Positions 14,740 through 19,907 of a DNA stretch of 19,907 nucleotides are shown piece by piece. The notes beneath the pieces are model-generated. The model had not been told where the DNA came from and searched no databases. It saw nothing but the letters and a program-made list of their open reading frames with translations. The stretch's first letter is position 1. Every line of letters begins with the position of its first letter. Location: the NCBI GenBank assembly GCA_030672945.1, contig DAOVFL010000003.1, positions 1 through 19,907 of the forward strand. The letters are read 5' to 3'. Both the position numbers and the translations under genes were made by a program. The DNA is from Candidatus Bathyarchaeota archaeon. Its GTDB lineage: Archaea > Thermoproteota > Bathyarchaeia > Bathyarchaeales > Bathycorpusculaceae.

Positions 14740-15747
14740 ATGGAGCAATTCGATTTTGAAGAAGAAAGAATAAAACAGGAAATAAAGAAGCTTAAGGTAA
14801 AACGGGTTTTAATACAACTTCCAGAAGGTCTAAAACCTCATGGACCCCGACTTGCAAGAGTTGTGGAAAAAGCCGGTGCTTTACCAATAATCTCTGCGGA
14901 TCCATGCTATGGTGCATGCGACTTGGCAACAGCTGAGGCTGAAAGTTTAGATGTGGACCTGATAATTCATTATGGGCATGCAAGACTGCAAAAGTACGAA
15001 CGGGTGCCAACAATATACGTTGAAGCTAGAGCAACAATAAGGGTAGATCACATTGCTGAGAAAGCTTTACCCCTACTGGATAAATGGCGTAGAATAGGGT
15101 TAGCAACAACAGTTCAGCATGTACAAACATTAGACAACGTTAAAGAAATTCTGCTTCACGCTGGAAAAACTGTTGTTATAGGTGATGCTGGGCACATGAA
15201 CTATCAAGGGCAAGTGATCGGATGCGATTACAGCAACGCCAAATCAATAGCCAGCGATGTTGAAGCCTTTCTCTTCATTGGTGGTGGACGATTCCACGCA
15301 TTAGGTGTTGCCCTTTCAACACAAAAACCAACAATAATTGCAGATCCATATGAAAAAAAGGTTTTCTCGATTGATGAAGAGGCTAGAAAAATCCTTAAAC
15401 AACGTTGGGCGAATATAGACGAGGCTAAAAGGGCGAAAAATTTTGCGGTACTAGTTGGATTAAAACCAGGTCAGAAAAGACTTGAGGAAGCATTAAACAT
15501 AAAAGAAAGGCTTAAGAAAAACGGGAAAAAACCCTATCTGTTCGCTATTAGAAATGTTACTCCAGAGGTACTTATGAACTTTCCATCAGTGGATGCCTAT
15601 GTGAACACAGCCTGTCCAAGGCTATCACTAGACGATGCTTCAGAATTCCAAAAGCCATTGTTAACAATAAATGAAACATTAGTGGTAGTTGGAAAACTAT
15701 CTTGGGAAAAATTATGCAGAAAAGGCTTATTCGAAAGCTGGACTTAG
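14740..15747 (+). CDS. dph2: Diphthamide synthase Dph2 (radical 3-amino-3-carboxypropyl transferase)
   Basis: 335 residues. Catalyses the first step of diphthamide synthesis on the EF2 histidine, using a [4Fe-4S] cluster to cleave SAM in a non-classical way. The three repeated domains each offer a cluster cysteine: DPCYGACDLA (C56/C60), VIGCDYSNAKSI (C162) and VNTACPRLSLDD (C292). The opening VLIQLPEGLKPHG and the GGGRFHALG loop (181-189) are family hallmarks. The methyltransferase gene downstream overlaps its last 34 nt, implying co-translation. Confidence 0.95.
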   Translation: MEQFDFEEERIKQEIKKLKVKRVLIQLPEGLKPHGPRLARVVEKAGALPIISADPCYGACDLATAEAESLDVDLIIHYGHARLQKYERVPTIYVEARATIRVDHIAEKALPLLDKWRRIGLATTVQHVQTLDNVKEILLHAGKTVVIGDAGHMNYQGQVIGCDYSNAKSIASDVEAFLFIGGGRFHALGVALSTQKPTIIADPYEKKVFSIDEEARKILKQRWANIDEAKRAKNFAVLVGLKPGQKRLEEALNIKERLKKNGKKPYLFAIRNVTPEVLMNFPSVDAYVNTACPRLSLDDASEFQKPLLTINETLVVVGKLSWEKLCRKGLFESWT

Positions 15748-16400
15748 AAATTTTACTTTCACAGGTTGGGCCTATTCCATCACCAAAACCAAGCCTTGAA
15801 CAATACACAATTCCAGCGGATATCGCGGCGACAATGCTTTACATTGCAACATACACATACGACGATGTTATTGATAAGACTGTTTTAGATCTAGGCTGCG
15901 GCACTGGAAGGCTGGCTCTGGGGGCAGCCTTTCTAGGTGCAAAACAAGTCATAGGTGTGGACATAGACAGAACTGCAGTGAGGACGGCTTTTAAGAATTC
16001 TGGAAAAACTGGTTTGAGAAATAGAGTGCAGTGGATTACTGCAGACATAGATGTAATAGAAGGGAAAGTTGATACTGTTCTGCAAAATCCACCGTTCGGT
16101 GTACAAAAACGTAAAGCTGACCGTAAATTTCTAGAAAAAGCCTTGGAAGTCAGCAAAAGAGTGTACTCACTTCACAAAAGCCCATATAGAGATAAAGCGC
16201 TTATTAAAAAATTGAAGACTAGTAGAACCGAGATTATGTCAGTGTCCCCATCTCCCTTTATCAAAAGGTTTATCCAGAGAAATAAAGGAAAAATTAAGGT
16301 GGTTTATGCTATGTTAATGGCAATTCCACATATGTTCAGGTTTCACATGAAGGAAAAACATGAGTTTATTGTTTATTTATATGTGATCGAAAGAGATTGA
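15714..16400 (+). CDS. METTL5-like N6-adenine rRNA methyltransferase
   Basis: 228 residues from ATG 15714; a TTG at 15702 is a possible alternative. SLEQYTIPADIAATMLYIA (27-45), the SAM motif VLDLGCGTGRLALGAAFLGA (57-76), GVDID (81-85), the catalytic NPPFGVQ (125-131) and the VYSLHKSP stretch closely follow the METTL5 plan. Human METTL5 with TRMT112 makes m6A in 18S rRNA near the decoding centre; an analogous role on 16S rRNA is inferred. It overlaps dph2 by 34 nt. Together with the HemK-like protein it gives the window two enzymes whose relatives need a Trm112 partner; no trm112 gene is visible here. Confidence 0.9.
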   Translation: MQKRLIRKLDLEILLSQVGPIPSPKPSLEQYTIPADIAATMLYIATYTYDDVIDKTVLDLGCGTGRLALGAAFLGAKQVIGVDIDRTAVRTAFKNSGKTGLRNRVQWITADIDVIEGKVDTVLQNPPFGVQKRKADRKFLEKALEVSKRVYSLHKSPYRDKALIKKLKTSRTEIMSVSPSPFIKRFIQRNKGKIKVVYAMLMAIPHMFRFHMKEKHEFIVYLYVIERD

Positions 16401-16593
16401 AGAGGGATTAAGATAGAACAGCAGTTCGCGTTGGGGGCATTCTGGAGGAAGTGAAACAGCTTAGCGGTTTTGTGTAGTGAATCAAAAGGTTTATTGAGGA
16501 GCATGAAGAGTACGATATGATCAACCAGTAAATGTTATCTTAATAACTGTAAGTATTCAGTCACATGAATTTGCGTGATTAAGGGGGATGTAG

Positions 16594-17178
16594 ATGAGTT
16601 CAAAGTCATTAAAGAGGAAAAGTGGACAATTTGTGTTGCCGGGCGAACGTCTCGGCGTAATTGAAGAATTCGTTTCAAATGCTGGAACATATGTTAAAGA
16701 TGGAGTTATCTACTCGAAGGTTGTTGGTCGTGCCTTACCAGACACTCTAAACAAACGCGTTTCAGTCTACCCACTGGTTCGTGGGGCAAAAGTTCCGAAA
16801 ATCGGAAGTAAAGTCCTAGGGCAAGTTACGAAAGTTCAAAAGCAAAATGCTTTTGTGCGTATATTCAGAATCGGTGAACATCAACTTTCAGGTTACTTCT
16901 CCGGCATCTTACATATTTCCGATGTGCATTTAAGATATGTTGACTCGATGTTCAACGTCTGCAAACCCGGCGACATCATTAGAGCTAAAGTTATAAGCGA
17001 TAAGAACGGAACCTTCCATTTATTCACCAAAGACAGAGAACTAGGAGTTGTTTACGCTTTCTGCATGCAATGCGGCTATATATTAGAGCAAAAGCGACAA
17101 AGGATGCACTGTTCCAGATGTGGGGAAATTGAAAAACGTAAGACAGCATTGGATTATGGAAAATGCGTAATAGCCTAA
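16594..17178 (+). CDS. csl4: Exosome subunit Csl4
   Basis: 194 residues. The N-terminal domain (about 12-66) begins GQFVLPGERLGVIEEFVSNAGTY minus its last residues, the family opening. An S1 domain (about 70-150) follows with GSKVLGQVTKVQKQNAFVRI and LHISDVH. The C-terminal zinc ribbon has CMQC (157, 160) and CSRC (173, 176). Csl4 is an RNA-binding cap protein of the archaeal exosome, on top of the Rrp41/Rrp42 ring. GGGGGATG lies just before the ATG. Rpo11 follows after 13 nt, a pairing conserved among archaea. Confidence 0.95.
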   Translation: MSSKSLKRKSGQFVLPGERLGVIEEFVSNAGTYVKDGVIYSKVVGRALPDTLNKRVSVYPLVRGAKVPKIGSKVLGQVTKVQKQNAFVRIFRIGEHQLSGYFSGILHISDVHLRYVDSMFNVCKPGDIIRAKVISDKNGTFHLFTKDRELGVVYAFCMQCGYILEQKRQRMHCSRCGEIEKRKTALDYGKCVIA

Positions 17179-17191
17179 AAGGGGACGACAA

Positions 17192-17473
17192 ATGAGAGTT
17201 AAAATATTAAAGAAGGCTCGAAACGAACTTAAACTGGAAGTGGAGGGTGTTGGGCACTCCCTCTGCAATCTATTACAAAAAGGGTTATCAGAAGATGAGA
17301 ATGTGGATCTAGCAGGCTACGATATACCACATCCTCTAACGCCAAACTCGATAGTTTACATCCGTACAAAGGGTGATGTAAAACCAAAAGAAGCTCTACA
17401 GAAAGCAGTAAAAAAATTACTCAAAATGAACAAAGATTTCAGCAAAGAACTTGAAAAGGCTCTCAAAACCTGA
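17192..17473 (+). CDS. rpo11: RNA polymerase subunit Rpo11 (RpoL)
   Basis: 93 residues, the usual size. Rpo11 dimerises with Rpo3 as the archaeal counterpart of the bacterial alpha dimer. The family core is clear: ELKLEVEGVGHSLCNLLQKG (alpha-motif helix), DLAGYDIPHPLTPNSIVYI and a C-terminal amphipathic helix ALQKAVKKLLKMN. AAAGGGGA precedes the ATG. Co-transcribed with csl4. Its last 11 nt overlap the 3' end of the minus-strand RNase III-like gene. Confidence 0.95.
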   Translation: MRVKILKKARNELKLEVEGVGHSLCNLLQKGLSEDENVDLAGYDIPHPLTPNSIVYIRTKGDVKPKEALQKAVKKLLKMNKDFSKELEKALKT

Positions 17474-17885
17474 TTCTATCCTTTATCGTCAGGAATAATT
17501 GACTAAAACCTTCAATAATGTTATCAGTTTTCTCCAGAATCGCAACACTCTCTTCTAACGTGATGAGTTGGTTAAGCCAAGCATAAACAGCTAATGCTTC
17601 CCCAGCATCTGCTAGCACATGGCGAGTTATCCTTGGAGGCATATACTTCCTCAAACCAGCCTTTTTGAGTGCTTTAGCAAGTACAAGCCCCTTAACTTTT
17701 CCACCTGAGGGGCACCTCTTCCTGTTTGACAAAGCCAGCGAATAAACAAAGTTTACATATTCGTCTCCAAGAGATGCAAGTTCATGATCTGTCAGCACCC
17801 CGTCTAAATTTCTATAAGTTTTTAAGAAATGAAATCTTCTACTATGTTTCTTCAAAGCAGACGCACCTAAATTACCGTTATTCAC
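17463..17885 (-). CDS. Ribonuclease III-like domain protein
   Basis: 140 residues from a GTG, consisting of a single RNase III-like helical domain with no dsRNA-binding domain. The first signature is LASLGDEYVNFVYSLALS (36-53; compare LEFLGDAVLELVV), the second HVLADAGEALAVYAWL (89-104; compare ILADAFEALIGAIYL). D41, D93 and E96 align with three of the four metal ligands of RNase III; the remaining Glu is Ser38, as in reduced Mini-III-like forms. It may cut structured RNA or act as a binder; I do not know a studied homologue. The 3' end overlaps rpo11 by 11 nt, convergently. A TTG at codon 11 could also be the start. Confidence 0.72.
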   Translation of the reverse strand: MNNGNLGASALKKHSRRFHFLKTYRNLDGVLTDHELASLGDEYVNFVYSLALSNRKRCPSGGKVKGLVLAKALKKAGLRKYMPPRITRHVLADAGEALAVYAWLNQLITLEESVAILEKTDNIIEGFSQLFLTIKDRIRF

Positions 17886-17943
17886 TCGCTAAACTTATAA
17901 TCTCTCTTCCCTCACATTTTAATGAAATTGTTGAGGAATAATT

Positions 17944-18531
17944 TTGATCTGCAGGAAATTTCGCGTAATCAAACCTGAAATTCGGGTTCTAGGGATCGAT
18001 GACGGAGTTTTCACTCCTTACGTGAAGGACTTGGTGCCTATTATCGGAGTAGTTTTTCGCGGTGGTTACTGGCTTGATGGCGTGATGCACGCAAAGGTTG
18101 AAGTGGACGGGATTGATGCCTTAGGAAAAATAGCATCAATGATAATTAACTCGCCGCATCATAAGCAATTAAGAGTCATAATGCTTAGTGGAATAACTTT
18201 TGCAGGTTTTAATGTTGTTAACATTAGAAAACTCAACGTTGAAATAGAATTGCCTGTCATAGTGGTTACACGTCGTAAACCGAACTTTTCTGAAATCCGA
18301 GAAGCATTGAAAAACCTGCCGAAGAGTGAGGAACGTTGGAAGGACATCAAAAGTGCTGGAGAAGTATTGGAGATATTTACTGGAAGAAGAAACGAGAAAG
18401 TCTACATGCAGGTATCAGGAATTTTGGAGGAAGACGCAAGGAAAATTCTGCGATTGACCTCTACTAGGAGCAGTATACCTGAGGCGTTACGTGTAGCTCA
18501 TCTCATTGCTTCTGGAATCAGTAAGACTTAA
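17944..18531 (+). CDS. DUF99 family protein (endonuclease V-like fold)
   Basis: 195 residues from a TTG. The DUF99 core is present in order: VLGIDDGVFTP (15-25), VPIIGVVFRGGYWLDGVM, KVEVDGIDALGKIASMI, LRVIMLSGITFAGFNVVNI and ELPVIVVTRRKP. Structural comparisons place DUF99 near endonuclease V and the RNase H fold; catalytic activity has not been established for archaeal members to my knowledge. The acidic D19/D20 pair would be candidate metal ligands. The gene starts 58 nt from the divergent RNase III-like gene, so they probably share a promoter region. Confidence 0.9.
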   Translation: MICRKFRVIKPEIRVLGIDDGVFTPYVKDLVPIIGVVFRGGYWLDGVMHAKVEVDGIDALGKIASMIINSPHHKQLRVIMLSGITFAGFNVVNIRKLNVEIELPVIVVTRRKPNFSEIREALKNLPKSEERWKDIKSAGEVLEIFTGRRNEKVYMQVSGILEEDARKILRLTSTRSSIPEALRVAHLIASGISKT

Positions 18532-18559
18532 CTTTAATATTTATTGTAATAAGAAAAAG

Positions 18560-18566
18560 TTTAAAA
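18560..18566 (+). promoter_or_regulatory. TATA box for tfs
   Basis: TTTAAAA, predicting initiation near 18589 and a leader of about 22 nt that carries GCGGAG ahead of the ATG at 18612. Confidence 0.45.
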
Positions 18567-18611
18567 GGAGCAATGTTAAGGGAAAGCAAACGAACAGCGG
18601 AGTAAACAGCT

Positions 18612-18962
18612 ATGGAATTTTGTCCTAAATGTGGTTCTCGCCTTGTACCAAAGAAGGAAAAAACCGGCAAAAAAACATCCTTAATACTCGTCTGTTCCAA
18701 GTGCAGCTACAAGAAACAAGCACTCAGTGAAGTCGCCTCAAAGGTTTCAAAGGTTATTCAGCCTGACCCGCAGAAACTTGTGGTAGTAATAGGCAAAGAA
18801 GAGCAGAAGTTACGAACATTGCCCACGGTAAGGGTTGAATGCCCAAAATGCGGAAATAATTTAGCCTATGTTTGGCAAGTGCAGACAAGAGGAGCCGACG
18901 AATCCTCAACACAGTTTTTCCGATGCACAAAATGCGGATACACATTCAGAGAATACAGTTAA
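18612..18962 (+). CDS. tfs: Transcription factor S (TFS), TFIIS-like cleavage factor
   Basis: 116 residues with two zinc ribbons: N-terminal CPKC (4, 7) and CSKC (28, 31), C-terminal CPKC (77, 80) and CTKC (105, 108). The acidic pair D96/E97 in QTRGADESST sits at the hairpin tip that reaches the RNA polymerase active site and stimulates transcript cleavage in backtracked complexes. Linker 35-70 is charged. It resembles Rpb9/TFIIS fusions of all archaea. Together with Rpo4 and Rpo11 this makes three polymerase-associated proteins in the window. Confidence 0.95.
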   Translation: MEFCPKCGSRLVPKKEKTGKKTSLILVCSKCSYKKQALSEVASKVSKVIQPDPQKLVVVIGKEEQKLRTLPTVRVECPKCGNNLAYVWQVQTRGADESSTQFFRCTKCGYTFREYS

Positions 18963-18965
18963 AGC

Positions 18966-18973
18966 TTTTATAA
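18966..18973 (+). promoter_or_regulatory. TATA box immediately after the tfs stop
   Basis: TTTTATAA is centred about 25 nt before the inverted repeat beginning at 18995. No protein start follows within 200 nt, so it may drive a non-coding RNA or a long pcna leader. Confidence 0.4.
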
Positions 18974-18994
18974 CGCTATAGAACCTTTAGAAAA

Positions 18995-19086
18995 TTACGG
19001 GTCTTATGAGTATTATCAAATTTGATAGTTGATTTTGTCCAGCCCGTAACTTCAGGTTAGACCTATAAGAATTCATTGCGGTAGGT
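18995..19086 (+). ncRNA. Candidate structured RNA upstream of pcna
   Basis: TTACGGG (18995-19001) pairs with CCCGTAA (19043-19049), enclosing a second perfect hairpin TATCAAA/TTTGATA (19014-19027). Further 3', AGGT/ACCT (19054-19064) and ACCTA/TAGGT (19061-19065 with 19082-19086) can form alternative small stems. The first stem begins exactly where a transcript from the TATA box at 18966-18973 would start. I found no C/D boxes and no correctly placed ACA box, so the class is open. It could instead be part of the pcna leader or the tfs 3' end. Confidence 0.35.
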
Positions 19087-19178
19087 TTGCAGGTTCTCAA
19101 TATACATTGTTTATTTAATGTCTGTAGAGTACCTAGCAGCGACGGATCAAACAGCATCATGCTTAAATGTGTAAAGTC

Positions 19179-19188
19179 TTTTATAAAA
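19179..19188 (+). promoter_or_regulatory. TATA box for pcna
   Basis: TTTTATAAAA, about 34 nt before the pcna ATG, giving a very short leader that contains all or part of AAAGGAGGA (19204-19212). Confidence 0.55.
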
Positions 19189-19217
19189 CAAAACATACCC
19201 ATAAAAGGAGGATTTTC

Positions 19218-19907
19218 ATGTTCAAGTTGAAAATGTCGAATGCTAAACTCCTAAGAGACATGGCTACCGCCATATCCATACTTGTAGATGAAGCTGCATT
19301 CAAAATTCACCCTGACCACATAAAACTGCGTGCAATGGACCCATCACGTGTTGCTATGGTTAACTTTGAGTGGCCCAAAACAATTTTTGAAGAGTACATG
19401 TGCACAGAACCAACAAAAATGTGTATAAACATTAGTGAACTGTTGAAACTGGTTAAGAGAGCAGGTAAAAACGAAGTTGTAGAGCTTTTACTCGATGAAA
19501 AAACCGGGCGTCTTCAAGTAAAGATAACCGGAAAATATACCCGTAACTTCACCATGCCAACGCTTGAAGCCGCTGAGGAGGAAGTTCCAACACCAAAGAT
19601 AACCTTTAATATTAAAGCCAAAGCAACAACTGAAGGTTTACGTCAAGCAGTTGAAGATGCCCAGCTTGTAAGCGACCACGTCCGCATCGAAGCAGACCCC
19701 GAAAAGTTAATCTTTCATGCGAAAGGAGACCTTATGGGTGCAACAATAGAACTTCAAAAAGGAAGCGACGCACTTCTGGATTTAGAAGCTAAAGAACCTT
19801 CCAAAGCAACCTTCAGTTTAAGCTACCTTTCCGAAATCATAAAAGCAGCATCCGCAACATCTGAAATTGTAACGCTGGAATTTTCATCAGACATGCCAAT
19901 AAAACTG
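19218..19907 (+). CDS. pcn: DNA polymerase sliding clamp PCNA, 3' end cut by window edge
   Basis: 230 residues are visible out of the usual 245-250, so only the last strand and tail are missing. LLRDMATAISILVDEAAFKI, KLRAMDPSRVAMVNFEWP, the interdomain region, and AKGDLMGATIELQKGSD are typical of archaeal PCNA. The protein forms a trimeric ring that tethers polymerase, FEN1 and ligase to DNA. The ribosome-binding site AAAGGAGGA is among the strongest in the window, consistent with high expression. No second PCNA gene is seen here, so nothing can be said about whether the ring is homo- or heterotrimeric. Confidence 0.96.
   Translation, partial: MFKLKMSNAKLLRDMATAISILVDEAAFKIHPDHIKLRAMDPSRVAMVNFEWPKTIFEEYMCTEPTKMCINISELLKLVKRAGKNEVVELLLDEKTGRLQVKITGKYTRNFTMPTLEAAEEEVPTPKITFNIKAKATTEGLRQAVEDAQLVSDHVRIEADPEKLIFHAKGDLMGATIELQKGSDALLDLEAKEPSKATFSLSYLSEIIKAASATSEIVTLEFSSDMPIKL

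Noticed and set aside
18995..19110. tRNA, C/D or H/ACA RNA upstream of pcna
   Set aside because: No cloverleaf or T-loop consensus, no box C/D pair, and no ACA directly after the lower stem, so only an unclassified structured RNA is proposed.
18987..19202. 71-codon minus-strand open frame between tfs and pcna
   Set aside because: No ribosome-binding site or family pattern; it runs antisense through the inverted repeats and the pcna TATA box.

Overview
The window is about 19.9 kb of archaeal chromosome. The evidence is an archaeal information-processing gene set (aIF5A with a hypusination loop, SRP54, Pus10, eL21, Rpo4, Rpo11, TFS, exosome Csl4, Dph2, Nob1, PCNA), TATA boxes about 25 nt ahead of likely transcription starts, and short Shine-Dalgarno leaders. 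The sequence is moderately AT-rich. I would guess a TACK-type archaeon, possibly Bathyarchaeia, but that placement is inference and no marker in the window settles it. No mobile element, CRISPR array or tRNA/rRNA gene was seen.

Layout: 1-1888, minus strand: NAD kinase, Nob1 and a truncated pyruvate-kinase C-terminal-like gene, divergent from aIF5A (1964-2356). 2357-3220 is gene-poor. It holds a small coding-like ORF interrupted by two in-frame TGA codons behind a good TATA box, a small two-helix membrane protein on the minus strand, and a well-formed C/D box guide sRNA (3143-3209). 3221-4444, minus: a PAC2-family protein followed by an Hsp20 chaperone. 4529-9952, plus: a tight run SRP54, Pus10, eL21, Rpo4, DUF655, KsgA/Dim1, HemK/Mtq2-like. 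9953-10364: a frameshifted DUF3795 pseudogene. 10365-12214: a zinc-finger/GNAT acetyltransferase divergent from a dCTP deaminase/dUTPase-like protein, then uL16 (L10e). 12211-14676: PEP synthase, overlapping the L10e stop by 4 nt. 14740-19907: Dph2, a METTL5-like N6-adenine methyltransferase, Csl4, Rpo11, an RNase III-like protein on the minus strand, DUF99, TFS, a possible structured RNA, and a truncated PCNA.

Most genes serve translation, rRNA/tRNA maturation, transcription and replication: Nob1, KsgA and the METTL5-like enzyme act (by homology) on small-subunit rRNA, Pus10 on tRNA, Dph2 on EF2, the HemK-like enzyme probably on the release factor, and the C/D sRNA on an unidentified RNA. 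The less ordinary items are the C/D sRNA, the TGA-interrupted gene, the altered KsgA motif IV, the possible RNA upstream of pcna, and the DUF3795 fossil.
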